Shown: positions 1 to 9,216, counted from the first letter of the stretch. The stretch: DNA of 64,000 bases from CBDCGJ01 sp965216645 (GCA_965216645.1 CBDCGJ010000040.1:1-64000), one strand, 5' to 3'. The notes: generated by a model not told the origin, from the sequence alone. Translations and numbers: made by a program.

Positions 1-2
1 TC

Positions 3-902
3 GGCCGTGGCGGCGGCCCCAGCTATGATGCCATCCTGGCCCAGCCGGCCGGCGCGGTGCAGGGTCAGTTCCGACTGACCGAACAGGGCGAGATCATCTC
101 CAGCAAATATTCCAATCCGGAGCTCGGCCGGCGTAACCTGGAGATCCACGCCGCCGCGACGTTGGAAGCGACTTTGTTGCAGGCCGACCGACCGGCGCCC
201 CCCGCCGACGATCTGGCGACCATGGAGGAACTGTCGGCGGCGGCTTTCGCGTCCTATCGGGCGCTGGTCTTCGAGACCGAGGGGTTCGAGGAGTACTTCT
301 GGGCCTCCACCGTGATCAACGAGATCAGCACGCTCAATATCGGCTCCCGCCCCGCCTCCCGTCGGCAAACCCGGAAGATCGAGGATTTGCGCGCCATCCC
401 CTGGGTTTTCAGCTGGTCGCAATGCCGTCTGATGCTGCCGGGCTGGTACGGCTTCGGCAGCGCCGTAAAGGCCTGGTGCGAAGACCATCCGGACAAGGGC
501 CTGGCCGATCTCAGCCGGCTCTACCGCGACTGGCCCTTCTTCCGCACCCAGCTCGCCAATATGGACATGGTGCTGGCCAAGAGCAGCATCGCCATTGCCC
601 GACGTTATGCGGATCTGGTGCCGGACCAGGCGCTGCGCGACCGCATCTTCGGCCGCATCGAGCAGGAGATGCGCGACACCATCGACGCCATACTCGCGAT
701 CGCCGGGCACGAAAAGCTTCTGCAGGCCAATCCGCTGCTCGACCGCTCGATCCGCAACCGTTTCCCCTATATCGATCCGCTGCATCACATCCAGGTGGAA
801 CTGATGCGGCAATACCGCCGGGATCCGGAGAACCCCAAGGTGCTGCGCGGCATCCAACTGACCATCAACGGCATTTCCGCGGGCCTCAGAAACAGCGGTT
901 AG
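3..902 (+). CDS. ppc: Phosphoenolpyruvate carboxylase, C-terminal part (5' end outside window)
   Basis: PEP carboxylase adds bicarbonate to PEP to give oxaloacetate, refilling the TCA cycle in the cytoplasm. The frame is open from the first bases of the window and starts with GRGGGPSYDAILAQP, the glycine-rich catalytic loop of the family. It continues with AVQGQFRLTEQGEIISSKY and SQCRLMLPGWYGFGSA, and ends in GLRNSG, matching the conserved C-terminal Gly tail. About 299 residues are visible, roughly the last third of a normal enzyme of about 900. The internal GTG at 57 is not a real start, because the conserved sequence runs in from upstream. Confidence 0.93.
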   Translation, partial: GRGGGPSYDAILAQPAGAVQGQFRLTEQGEIISSKYSNPELGRRNLEIHAAATLEATLLQADRPAPPADDLATMEELSAAAFASYRALVFETEGFEEYFWASTVINEISTLNIGSRPASRRQTRKIEDLRAIPWVFSWSQCRLMLPGWYGFGSAVKAWCEDHPDKGLADLSRLYRDWPFFRTQLANMDMVLAKSSIAIARRYADLVPDQALRDRIFGRIEQEMRDTIDAILAIAGHEKLLQANPLLDRSIRNRFPYIDPLHHIQVELMRQYRRDPENPKVLRGIQLTINGISAGLRNSG

Positions 903-939
903 CCGGCTACGGAATCTCGAAAGAAAGTAGACACAAGTC

Positions 940-1031
940 GTCATGCCGGAAACGGCGGAGCCGTTATCCGGTATCTCGTCGAATAAAGGGGCTCCATTTT
1001 CGACGAGATACCGGCGCAAGGCCGGTATGAC
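940..1031. repeat. Intergenic palindromic repeat
   Basis: GTCATGCCGG at 940-949 is the near-complement of CCGGTATGAC at 1022-1031. Inside is a second stem, CCGGTATCTCGTCGA against its complement around 997-1014. The same motif (gtcatgccgga...cggcg.agccgttatccggtatctcg) recurs at 34618. This is the style of dispersed palindromic elements common between alphaproteobacterial genes. Here it lies just after ppc and could act as a transcription terminator or mRNA stabiliser. Confidence 0.7.
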
Positions 1032-1105
1032 TTTGTTTTGTTTCAAGTAAGCTTGCCGTTGGGGCGACTGGAACACGCTGGCATTGGAGGTATAGTCGGC
1101 GGACG

Positions 1106-3536
1106 ATGACCGTCACGACGCGCAAACAGACGTTGCCGGGCCCCTTCCGGGCCTGGTTTGAGGGTAAGGGTTGGCAGCCCCGGCGCCATCAGCTCGAAAC
1201 GCTGCGGGCGGCGCGGGCGGGGGCAAGCGTGCTGCTGACCGCGCCCCACAGGCGGCGGCAAGACCCTGGCCGGCTTCCTGCCCGCCTTGACCGATCTGAC
1301 GGCGGCGCCGGCGGAGGATCATCTGCATACGCTCTATATTTCGCCGCTGAAAGCTCTGGCGGTGGACGTTGCCCGCAACCTGATGACGCCGGTTGAAGAG
1401 ATGCAGCTGCCGATCAAGGTGGAAACCCGGACCGGCGACACCCCGACCTCGCGCCGCCAGCGCCAGCGCCGCTATCCACCGCGAATCCTGATGACGACGC
1501 CGGAGCAGGTGGCGCTCTTGCTCGCCTATGCCGACAGCGACCGCTATTTCCGCCATTTGAAATACATCGTCATCGACGAATTGCATGTCCTGGTCGGTAA
1601 CAAGCGCGGCGATCTGCTGTCCCTCGATCTGGCCCGATTGAAGACCCTGGCGCCGGATGTGCGCTTCCTCGGTCTTTCGGCGACCGTGGCCCGGCCGGAG
1701 ATGCTGGCCGACTATATCGCCTATGGCGACAAGGTGCGGGTCGTACGGGGCGAACCGGGACCGCAACCGGCGGTGTCGATCCTGGTTTCCGATGAGCGGG
1801 TGCCCTGGGCCGGTCACTATGCCCGCTACGCCTATCCGGCGGTCTACGACACCATCCGCGAGCACGGCACCACCCTGGTTTTCGTCAATACCCGGGCCCA
1901 GGCGGAGATCATCTTTCAGGAGCTCTGGCGCCTGAATGAGGACAATCTGCCGATTGCCTTGCATCACGGCTCCCTCGCGCCGGAGCAACGGCGCAAGGTG
2001 GAAGCGGCGATGACCAGGGGCGATCTGCGCGCCGTGGTCTGCACCTCGACCTTGGACCTGGGCGTCGACTGGGGCGCCGTCGATCTGGTGGTGCAGATCG
2101 GCGCGCCGAAAGGGTTGAGCCGGTTGACCCAGCGCATCGGCCGCGCCAATCACCAACTCGATCTGCCCTCGCGTGCCCTGCTGGTACCGTCCAACCGTTT
2201 CGAGGTATTGGAATGCCAGGCGGCCGCCGAGGCGGTGCAGGAGGGGGAGTTGGACGACGAGCCGTTGCCCGACGGCGCTCTCGATGTATTGGCCCAGCAT
2301 CTCATCGGTATGGCCTGTTCGAGCCCATTTCATCCATTGCCGCTCTATGACGAGATCCGATTGGCGTTACCCTATCGGAACCTGACTTGGGAGAGTTTCG
2401 AGCAAGTGCTCGACTTCGCCGCCACCGGCGGTTATGCCCTGCGCCGGTATGAGCGCTATCATCGGCTGCGACGTATGGAGGACGGTCGCTACCGCGTCGC
2501 CCATCCGCGGGTGGCGCGGCAGTACCGCATGAATGCCGGTACCATCGTGGCGGCGGCGATGATTAAGATCCGCTTCCGCCGCGGCCGAGTGCTGGGCGAG
2601 ATCGAGGAATGGTTCATCGAGCAGCTCGCCCCCGGCGACACCTTTGCATTCGCCGGCCAAATCCTGCGTTTCGAGGGCCTGGTGGAGATGCAGGCCATCG
2701 TCACCAGGGCGAAAAGCGATCAGCCGCAAGTGCCCTCTTATTACGGCGGCAAATTCCCGCTTTCCAGTTATCTGGCCAGCCGGGTGCGCGACATGCTGGC
2801 CGATCCGGTGCGGCACCGGGAGCTGCCGGACTATGTGCGCGAGTGGCTCGGTATCCAGACCTGGCGCTCGGTCCTGCCAGCGCCGTCGGATTTGCTGGTC
2901 GAAACCTTTCCCCGCAACGGTAAACATTACACCGTCGTCTATCCGTTCGAGGGGCGTCTGGCCCATCAAACCCTGGGTATGCTGCTGACCCGCCGGATGG
3001 AACGGGCGGGCCTGCGTCCGCTCGGCTTCGTCGCCTCCGAATACGCCCTGGCGGTCTGGAGCCTGCGGCCGGTCGAGGCCGAGGCGGTGGAGAGCCTGTT
3101 TGGCGAGGACATGCTGGGCGACGATCTGGAGGAATGGCTGAACGAATCGAATCTGATGAAGCGAACGTTCAAGAATGTCGCCATCATCGCCGGTCTGATC
3201 GAGAAGCGTTTTCCGGGGCAGGAGAAATCCGGTCGGCAGATGACCGTGTCGTCGGACCTGATCTATGACGTGCTGCGCGACTACGAGCCGGATCACATTC
3301 TTCTGCAAGCGACCCGCCATGATGCCGCCCGCGGCTTGCTGGATGTGCGCCGGGTCGCCGACCTATTGGCCCGGGCCCAGGGCCATATCCGCTTTGTCGC
3401 GCTCGACCGGGTCTCGCCCCTGGCGGTGCCGCTGATGCTGGAAATCGGATTCGAGCCTGTGCGAGGCCAGGCCGACGAAGACCTGCTCGCCGAAAGCGCC
3501 GAGGACCTGGTCGAGGAAGCGACCCGACTGGTCTGA
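1106..3536 (+). pseudogene. Ligase-associated DEXH-box DNA helicase, one frameshift
   Basis: This is an Lhr-like superfamily 2 helicase of the 'ligase-associated DNA damage response' type. Frame 1 gives the N-terminus (FRAWFEGKGWQPRRHQLETL). The second frame, from about 1250, gives the rest: TLYISPLKALAVDVARNL, the DELH box (IVIDELHVL), LGLSATV, TLVFVNTRAQAE and QRIGRANH, then the long C-terminal domain (FPLSSYLASRVRDML, GRLAHQTLGMLLTRRMERAG, LMKRTFKNVAIIAGLIE, DLIYDVLRDYEPDHIL). The break lies in Walker A. At 1244-1247 there are four C where three would give APTGGGKT. Removing one base gives 2430 nt, or 809 residues, the usual family length. No other lesion is seen, so a sequencing error is plausible. 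The usual partners (cisATL ligase, exonuclease, PdeM) are not adjacent. Confidence 0.85.
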
Positions 3537-3554
3537 GCTCGAATAATCCTTTCA

Positions 3555-3570
3555 GGCGAGGATCCTCGCC
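3555..3570. other. 16-bp perfect palindrome
   Basis: GGCGAGGATCCTCGCC is a perfect palindrome between the helicase stop and the cyclase-hydrolase start. It has no loop and no T-run, so it suits a protein-binding dyad better than a terminator. No function can be assigned. Confidence 0.35.
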
Positions 3571-3597
3571 AATCGACCTGGCGGGCCGGAGCATGTA

Positions 3598-3617
3598 ATA
3601 TTCGAAAATACGAATAT
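3598..3617. promoter_or_regulatory. Inverted repeat upstream of cyclase-hydrolase, possible operator
   Basis: ATATTCG and CGAATAT flank the six bases AAAATA, 13 bp before the start codon at 3631. This AT-rich dyad sits in GC-rich surroundings where a repressor would block transcription or ribosome access. The following GGGAGCCGGC is a usable ribosome binding site. The regulator is unknown. Confidence 0.4.
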
Positions 3618-3630
3618 ACCGGGAGCCGGC

Positions 3631-5019
3631 ATGCGCGACGTTCACCGAAAACTCACCGCCATTATGTCCGCCGACGTGGTCGGTTATGCCAAGCTCGTTG
3701 GTGAGGATGAAGTCGGCACCATCGAAGCCTTGCGCGGTCTGCGGCGAGAACTGGTGGAGCCGAGCTTGGACCGTCACGAGGGCAGGATGGTCAAGCTGAT
3801 GGGCGACGGACTGTTGGCGGAGTTTCCCAGCGTTGTCGAAGCGGTCGATTGCGCCATCGAAATCCAAACCGCCATGGCGGCGCGGCGCATGGACGAAGAG
3901 GGGCAGGCGATCTGCTTCCGCGTCGGCATCAATCTCGGCGACGTGGTGATCGACGGCGACGATATCCAGGGGGATGGCGTCAATCTGGCCTCCCGCCTTG
4001 AGGAAATCGCGACGCCCGGTGGGGTTTGCATTTCCGACGTGGTCTATCAGATCGTCCATGGCCGCGGCGGCTATCGTTTCGAGGATATGGGCGCGCAGAA
4101 CCTGAAGAATATCGAGATGCCGATCCGGGTCTGGCGTTGGCGTTCCGACCGCAATGTCGACGATCATGCGAGCCCGGAACAGCAGGTGCAGTTCTGCCGC
4201 TCCCGCGATGGCACCACCATCGCCTATGCCACCGTGGGCGCGGGGCCGCCGCTGTTCAAGGCGCCGAACTGGATGAATCACTTGGAATACGACTGGCGGA
4301 GTTTGGTTTGGGGCCATCTGCTGCGGGAGCTGGCCGCCGATCACACCCTGGTGCGCTTCGACCAACGCGGCAACGGCCTATCGGACTGGGACGCGGAGAC
4401 CATCGACGCCGACGTGATGATCGAGGATATGGAGGCGGTGGTCTCGGCCAGCGGTCTGGAACGGTTCCCATTGATCGGCATTTCCCAGGGTTGCGCCTAT
4501 TCCATTGACTATGCCGCCAAGCATCCGGAGCGGGTGAGCCGGCTGGTGCTCTATGGCGGTTTCCTGGCGGGCGCCATGCGGCGAGGGTCCGAGGAGGACA
4601 AGGAAAACGCCGAGATCCAACTGCAGATGATCGCTCGCGGCTGGGGCAAGAACAATCCGGCGTTTCGCCAGTTCTTCACGTCCCTGTTCGTCCCCGGCGC
4701 CAGCAAACAGCAGATGGACGATTTCAACGAGCTGCAGCGCATGACCGCCAGCCCGGAAAACGCCGCGCGGCTGCGCACGGTGACCAACAATCTCGATGTC
4801 GTCGAGGCGGCCAAGCGCCTCGCGGTGCCAACCCTGGTGATTCACTGTCGCGGCGACGGTATCGTCCCTTTCGATGCCGGCCGTAAGATGGCGACGGTGA
4901 TTCCCGGCGCCCGCTTCGTCGCGCTGGAGGGCCAGAACCATTTGATGCTGGAAGATGAGCCCGCTTTCCCGCGGTTCCTGGAGGAAGTCCGCGCTTTCCT
5001 CGCCGAAGACGCCGACTGA
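3631..5019 (+). CDS. Class III adenylate cyclase fused to an alpha/beta hydrolase
   Basis: Residues 1-170 form a class III nucleotide cyclase domain. Metal-binding Asp15 (IMSADVVGYAKL) and Asp59 (KLMGDG), adenine-specifying Lys55 and Asp111, and Asn118/Arg122 (GDGVNLASR) are all present, so cAMP synthesis is predicted. Residues 185-462 form an alpha/beta hydrolase with nucleophile Ser285 in GISQG, Asp409 (RGDGIVPFD) and His437 (GQNHLML). The fusion resembles proteins in which the hydrolase may serve as a ligand sensor or quorum-type hydrolase. No transmembrane segment is evident. The gene stands alone on this strand behind a small dyad, and its C-terminus converges with the thioesterase gene. 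The substrate of the hydrolase cannot be told. Confidence 0.9.
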   Translation: MRDVHRKLTAIMSADVVGYAKLVGEDEVGTIEALRGLRRELVEPSLDRHEGRMVKLMGDGLLAEFPSVVEAVDCAIEIQTAMAARRMDEEGQAICFRVGINLGDVVIDGDDIQGDGVNLASRLEEIATPGGVCISDVVYQIVHGRGGYRFEDMGAQNLKNIEMPIRVWRWRSDRNVDDHASPEQQVQFCRSRDGTTIAYATVGAGPPLFKAPNWMNHLEYDWRSLVWGHLLRELAADHTLVRFDQRGNGLSDWDAETIDADVMIEDMEAVVSASGLERFPLIGISQGCAYSIDYAAKHPERVSRLVLYGGFLAGAMRRGSEEDKENAEIQLQMIARGWGKNNPAFRQFFTSLFVPGASKQQMDDFNELQRMTASPENAARLRTVTNNLDVVEAAKRLAVPTLVIHCRGDGIVPFDAGRKMATVIPGARFVALEGQNHLMLEDEPAFPRFLEEVRAFLAEDAD

Positions 5020-5032
5020 TTTGCAAAGAACT

Positions 5033-5443
5033 TCAAAGCAGCATGTAGGTGCTGGTGACGTGGGCGACCGGTTTGTCCGGTTGGCCGGTATGCAAGCCGA
5101 CCTCGCCATACATCAGGGTGCGGCCGGGCTTGATGATACGCGCCTCCGCGGTCAGATCGGCATCCGCGGCCGGCCGCAGGAAGGCGCTGGTCTGATTGAC
5201 GGTGGTGATCGGCCGGAATTCGTCGAGCAGGCCGGCAATGGCGAAGATCATGGCGGTGTCGGCCAGGGTCATGATCGCCTGTCCGCAAACCGTGCCGCCG
5301 ATGCGGTTCAGTCGCGGTGAGGCTGGCACCCGCAACACCGCGCCCGTCGGACCGATATCCTCGAAGACGATACCGAGATCCTGGACCCAAGGCGCCAGAT
5401 TGTCGTCGTGGATGCGTTGGGCATCGGCGAGGGTAAGGGGCAT
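5033..5443 (-). CDS. PaaI-type hotdog-fold acyl-CoA thioesterase
   Basis: This 136-residue protein has the single hotdog domain of the PaaI family. The helix region GGTVCGQAIMTLADTAM is followed by the sheet residues TTVNQTSAFLRPA and ARIIKPGRTLMYGEVGL. Such enzymes hydrolyse acyl-CoA (often aromatic acyl-CoA) to the free acid and CoA in the cytoplasm. The usual HGG before the central helix is IGG here. It is the last gene of a minus-strand run after an SDR (12-bp gap), which suggests a shared role in acyl or lipid metabolism. Confidence 0.85.
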   Translation of the reverse strand: MPLTLADAQRIHDDNLAPWVQDLGIVFEDIGPTGAVLRVPASPRLNRIGGTVCGQAIMTLADTAMIFAIAGLLDEFRPITTVNQTSAFLRPAADADLTAEARIIKPGRTLMYGEVGLHTGQPDKPVAHVTSTYMLL

Positions 5444-5455
5444 GGATCGAATTCC

Positions 5456-6214
5456 CTAAAATCCGCCGGCGACGGGCAGCACCGCGCCGGTCATGTAATC
5501 GGGCGCATCCCGCAACAGCCAGCGCACGGTCTCGGCGATCTCCGCCGGGTCGGCGGCGCGGTTGAGGGGAATGCGCGGCGCCATGTCGGCGACCCGGTCG
5601 GGCTGGCCGGCGCGGGCGTGACTTTCCGTATCGGTCAGGCCGGGCGCCACCGCGTTGACCCGGATGCCGGCGTCGGCGACTTCGAGCGCCAGGCCTTTGG
5701 TGATGGTGTTCACCGCCGCTTTCGAGGCGGCATAGTCGACCCAATCGTCGGGACTGCCCCGCTCCGCCGCCGTGGAGGAGATATTGACGATGCGGCCGCC
5801 GGCGCCGCCTCGTACCGTCGACATCCGCAGCACCGCTTCCCGGCAGCAGAGCATCAGGCCAATGACGTTCACATCGAAGGTGGCACGCAGAACCTCGAAT
5901 GACGCGTCCTCGACTCGGCGACCGACCTGGCCAAGATAAGCGGCGTTGTTCACCAAGCCATGCAGCGGCGGCATTTCCACGTCGACCCGCTCGAATAGCG
6001 CCAGGACGTCCGCCTCTCCGGCAATATCGGCTTGTTGCACCCATACATCCGTGCGCGCCGATAGGTCCGCCGCCAAGGCGTCCGCCTCGCTCGCGCTGTC
6101 GCGATGGGTCAGGCATAGAGCGTAGCCGGTGTCGGCCAAGGTGCGTGCAATAGCGGCGCCGATACCGCGGCTGGCGCCGGTGACAATCACCGTACCGATT
6201 ACCGACGGCGTCAA
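5456..6214 (-). CDS. Short-chain dehydrogenase/reductase
   Basis: A 252-residue classical SDR. It has the nucleotide-binding TGASRGIGAAIA near the N-terminus, LVNNAAY, NISSTAA, and the catalytic Tyr/Lys pair in DYAASKAAV. It ends in a short GAVLPVAGGF tail like FabG-type reductases. It probably reduces or oxidises a small carbonyl or alcohol with NAD(P)H. Its start overlaps the stop of plsC by ATGA, so translation is coupled. The substrate is not identifiable. Confidence 0.9.
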   Translation of the reverse strand: MTPSVIGTVIVTGASRGIGAAIARTLADTGYALCLTHRDSASEADALAADLSARTDVWVQQADIAGEADVLALFERVDVEMPPLHGLVNNAAYLGQVGRRVEDASFEVLRATFDVNVIGLMLCCREAVLRMSTVRGGAGGRIVNISSTAAERGSPDDWVDYAASKAAVNTITKGLALEVADAGIRVNAVAPGLTDTESHARAGQPDRVADMAPRIPLNRAADPAEIAETVRWLLRDAPDYMTGAVLPVAGGF

Positions 6215-6942
6215 TGCACGTCTCCGGCTTCCGCGACCAAGCGGTCGGTGGCGGTTTCAATCCGCGCTTCCAGCTCAGACAGGAATTCGCGCCGCTTCAG
6301 CCCCGGCTCGATCGGCGGCAGAAACTCGACGACGATGGTGCCGGGATAATGCAGCCAGCCACGCCGCGGCCAGAAAACGCCGGAGTTCAGGGCCACCGGG
6401 ACCACAGGCGTGTCCAAGCCTGAATAGAGCGCGGAGATGCCGGCCTGATAGGGTTTGGCTTCCGTCGTCTCTCCGGGCGCGGTGCGCGTGCCTTGCGGAA
6501 AGATCAGTACATGCCGGCCGTCGTCCAGGGCCTGCCGGCTATCGGCGATCAGCTTCTTCAATGCTTTCGCTTGACCCTTGCGGTCGACGATGATCATGCC
6601 CGACTTCAGGCACATCTGGCCGTAGATCGGGATCCACAGGAGGTCGGATTTCAGGACGATGGCGGCGGCCCGCACGGTGTTGAGCCAACTGATCGTATCC
6701 CAGGCCGATTGATGCTTGGAGGCGATGATGCAGGGCCGATCGGGCAGCAGTTCGCGGCCGCGAATTTCCACCTTGGTGTTGGTGATCTTCTCCATCAACC
6801 AGTTCACCTGGCCGGCCCAGCGCCATTGCGCATGCTGCAAATGCCGGCGCGGCAGCAGGAACAGGAAGCTGAAGAAGATGACCGAAAAGGCGGACCAGGC
6901 GTAAAAGACGAGATTGAAGACGGTCGAACGGAGGAAGATCAT
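6211..6942 (-). CDS. plsC: 1-acyl-sn-glycerol-3-phosphate acyltransferase
   Basis: PlsC acylates lysophosphatidic acid to phosphatidic acid at the inner membrane. The acyltransferase motif HQSAWD (HX4D) is present, with later motifs VDRKGQAKAL, FPQGTRTAPGE and VPVALNSGVFWP. An N-terminal hydrophobic segment (FNLVFYAWSAFSVIFFSFLFLL) anchors it. I chose the ATG at 6942 (MIFLRSTVF, about 243 residues). It avoids the 59-bp overlap that the ATG at 7008 would make with the upstream gene, and GGAAGGGGG precedes it. It lies in the ftsEX-ydcF-plsC order and overlaps the SDR start. Confidence 0.9.
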   Translation of the reverse strand: MIFLRSTVFNLVFYAWSAFSVIFFSFLFLLPRRHLQHAQWRWAGQVNWLMEKITNTKVEIRGRELLPDRPCIIASKHQSAWDTISWLNTVRAAAIVLKSDLLWIPIYGQMCLKSGMIIVDRKGQAKALKKLIADSRQALDDGRHVLIFPQGTRTAPGETTEAKPYQAGISALYSGLDTPVVPVALNSGVFWPRRGWLHYPGTIVVEFLPPIEPGLKRREFLSELEARIETATDRLVAEAGDVH

Positions 6943-6949
6943 GGCGGGA

Positions 6950-7558
6950 TCAACCCCCTTCCAGCCGCTGACCCAGCGTCTCCGCCAGGCGTCGGCCCAG
7001 GACGACAAGATACTTGCTGTATTCCTCCGCCATCAGGCGCAGAGTACCCGGCCGTTGCCACCAGCCCGATAGCTTGATCCGGTTGCTCGCCACCGGATAG
7101 GGCACGATCCGCCGGTCGTCGAGCTCGTCGGCCAGCAGCAGCAAACTGCGCGGCATGTGATAGAAGGACGTGGCCAAATAGAGACTGTCGATCTTCTCCC
7201 GCCGGGCCCAAGCGGCGGTCTCCCGCGCATTGCCGTAGGTGTCCCTGGCGCTACGGCCGAGCCGGACGCAGCAGGCGAAACTTGCCTCGTCTAGAATCGG
7301 TTGCAGCAGGGCTTGCAGTTCCCGGCGCCGGGTGCCGGCATCGACGCCGGAAATGAACATGGTTTTGACCTTTCCGGCTTTCAGCATCTGCGCCGCCATC
7401 TCGATGCGTAGCTCGCCGCCAGTGAAAACGGCTATGCCGTCCAGGGTCTCCGTCGGCGCGGCGACATTGGCATCCGGTAAGTCATGCACGAACTGCAGCA
7501 GGCCGCCGAGCCAAAGGCAGCCTGCGACGATAATTAAGCGGGCGAGAAAACCGAGCAG
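6950..7558 (-). CDS. YdcF/ElyC-family (DUF218) membrane-anchored protein, probable CTG start
   Basis: The DUF218 core is clear: DGIAVFTGGELRIEMAAQML, KTMFISGVDAG and DTYGNARETAAWA, with YLATSFYHMPRSLLLL near the end. This family includes SanA and ElyC, linked to envelope integrity. The best conventional start is GTG at 7489, but it leaves out an in-frame hydrophobic stretch (LLGFLARLIIVAGCLWLGGL) typical of the family's N-terminal anchor. That stretch begins at a CTG (7558) placed 8 bp after GAAGGAG, the best ribosome binding site in the region, and just after an in-frame TAG. I therefore propose a CTG start giving 202 residues. It follows ftsX and precedes plsC. Confidence 0.75.
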   Translation of the reverse strand: MLGFLARLIIVAGCLWLGGLLQFVHDLPDANVAAPTETLDGIAVFTGGELRIEMAAQMLKAGKVKTMFISGVDAGTRRRELQALLQPILDEASFACCVRLGRSARDTYGNARETAAWARREKIDSLYLATSFYHMPRSLLLLADELDDRRIVPYPVASNRIKLSGWWQRPGTLRLMAEEYSKYLVVLGRRLAETLGQRLEGG

Positions 7559-7591
7559 GGTCTAATCTCCTTCATTCCGCATGTTCGGGCG

Positions 7592-8488
7592 TCAGGGCAG
7601 GCGCCGCAGGTTGCGCAATACCGTCAGACGCGCGGTGACAACGGCGACGGCGGCCGCGGTCAGAGGCAGCAGCACCATCAACAACAAATACAAAGGCTCC
7701 AGCACCATGGCGGGTCGCAGCGGTAGGACATCGCCGTCGAGAAAGGTGGCGAGCGCAAGGACCACAGCCAGTGCCAGCAATAACCCGACGAGACCACCTT
7801 TCAAGCCCATGGCCAACGCGGTTCTCTGAAAATGCCCGGCGACGAAACTATCGTGTGCGCCGAGCGTGTAAAGCAGCGCGACAATATCGCTATGGGCGGC
7901 CAACGCGGCCCGCGCGGCGAAGGCAACCACCAGAGCGACCGCCAGCAGCACCAGACCAGTGGTTCCGACGGCCAAGGCTTGTACCGCTTCGACAAAGGTT
8001 TTCAGCTTACCGGCCCATAGGTGATGGTCGTCGATACGCGCGCCGGGCACCTCCTTGTTCAGGCGTCGGGCCAGGAAATTCAGGTCGGCGGGGTGGCCCC
8101 GATCCAGTCCGACATGGATCAACTGCGGCACCGGCAAGTCGTCGGTGATATTGCCGCGACCCAGCCAGGGTTCCAATAGGTCGACAAGCTCCCGCCGATC
8201 CAAGGCACGAACCTGGATAATTCCTGCGGTAGCGCGGAGAATGTCGAGCGCGCGGGCGGTTCGCGCGGCCCGGTCCTGACCGGCCAGCACCGGAATTTCG
8301 ACGGTGATCGTCCCGGTAAGCCGCGTGTAAACGCCGCTGGCCAGGTTTTGGCCGACATAGCCGGCGGCGATCGCCAAACCGCCAAGGAAGACCATGACGG
8401 CGATCACCCAGGGCAGGTACCGCGTGGCGCCCTCGTAATCCGGGATCAGGGCGCCGCTGCGGCCGCGCGTTGTCAAACCCGCGATCAC
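7592..8488 (-). CDS. ftsX: Cell division protein FtsX-like permease
   Basis: A 298-residue permease with one N-terminal membrane segment (YLPWVIAVMVFLGGLAIAAGYV), a periplasmic domain of about 110 residues, and three C-terminal membrane segments (LVLLAVALVVAFAARAALAA, GLVGLLLALAVVLALATFL, LLLMVLLPLTAAAVAVV). This is the FtsX topology. With FtsE it transmits signals across the inner membrane to periplasmic cell-wall amidase activation during division. Its ATG overlaps the ftsE stop by 4 bp. The sequence is divergent, so the call rests heavily on partner and topology. Confidence 0.85.
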   Translation of the reverse strand: MIAGLTTRGRSGALIPDYEGATRYLPWVIAVMVFLGGLAIAAGYVGQNLASGVYTRLTGTITVEIPVLAGQDRAARTARALDILRATAGIIQVRALDRRELVDLLEPWLGRGNITDDLPVPQLIHVGLDRGHPADLNFLARRLNKEVPGARIDDHHLWAGKLKTFVEAVQALAVGTTGLVLLAVALVVAFAARAALAAHSDIVALLYTLGAHDSFVAGHFQRTALAMGLKGGLVGLLLALAVVLALATFLDGDVLPLRPAMVLEPLYLLLMVLLPLTAAAVAVVTARLTVLRNLRRLP

Positions 8489-9216
8489 GCGGCGACCTCC
8501 CGCTTGGCAATGCGGCCCTCTTCGAGATGGATCACGGGATGGGGGAAACTCTCCGGCAACAGCATGTTATGCGTGGCCACCACGACGGTGGTCCCGCTGT
8601 GATGCAATTCCTCGAACAGACGCATCAGCCGGAGCGCGATGCGGTCGTCGACATTGCCGGTCGGCTCGTCCGCCAGCAGCAGGCGCGGCCGCGCGATCAC
8701 CGCCCGGGCGATGGCGACCCGTTGCTGCTCGCCGCCGGAGAGGGCGGACGGGCTGGCATCCAGATTGTCGCCCAGGCCGACCCAGGTCAGAAGCTCCTGC
8801 ACATGGGCGCGGATGCGGGCTTGGTTGATACCGGCGATGCGCAGCGGCAGGGCGACGTTCTCGGTGACGTTCAGATGGTCGAGCAGGCGAAAATCCTGAA
8901 AGACGACGCCGATCTGGCGGCGCATGGCGGCGCGTTCGTCCCGGCTCAAACTCGCGCTGTCGCGGCCGAACAGAAGCAGCTTGCCCCGCGACGGCCGCTG
9001 CGCCAGAGAGAGGAGCCGCAGCATGGATGATTTGCCGGCCCCGCTGGATCCGGTCAGGAAGTGAAAACTGCCGGGCGTCAGCAACAGGTCGATATCGCGC
9101 AGCACTTCCGGGCCGCCGTCGTAGCGGAGCGCAATTCTGTCGAGGTGGATAAGCTGGTCCAATGCCATGCGTACCGTGCTGCCGATGCCCTCAGCGATTC
9201 TGAGCGAGGATGCCAT
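8485..9216 (-). CDS. ftsE: Cell division ATP-binding protein FtsE
   Basis: ABC ATPase of the FtsEX complex. It has Walker A (TGSSGAGKSS), a Q-loop (VVFQDFRLLDHLNV, typical of FtsE), the signature LSGGEQQRVAIARAV and Walker B (LLLADEPTGNVD). The H-loop lies in VVATHN. The ATG at 9216 has GAGGGG 7 bp upstream. An ATG at 9168 (MALDQLIHLDRI) would fit the homologous N-terminus better and is an alternative start. The gene heads the minus-strand run and is divergent from the zinc-ribbon gene. Confidence 0.92.
   Translation of the reverse strand: MASSLRIAEGIGSTVRMALDQLIHLDRIALRYDGGPEVLRDIDLLLTPGSFHFLTGSSGAGKSSMLRLLSLAQRPSRGKLLLFGRDSASLSRDERAAMRRQIGVVFQDFRLLDHLNVTENVALPLRIAGINQARIRAHVQELLTWVGLGDNLDASPSALSGGEQQRVAIARAVIARPRLLLADEPTGNVDDRIALRLMRLFEELHHSGTTVVVATHNMLLPESFPHPVIHLEEGRIAKREVAA

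Noticed and set aside
1113..6260. Several long minus-strand open frames (1113-2333, 3184-4365, 4842-6260)
   Set aside because: They are antisense or out-of-frame shadows of the helicase, cyclase-hydrolase and SDR genes, with Arg/Pro/Gly-rich sequence typical of high-GC shadows.
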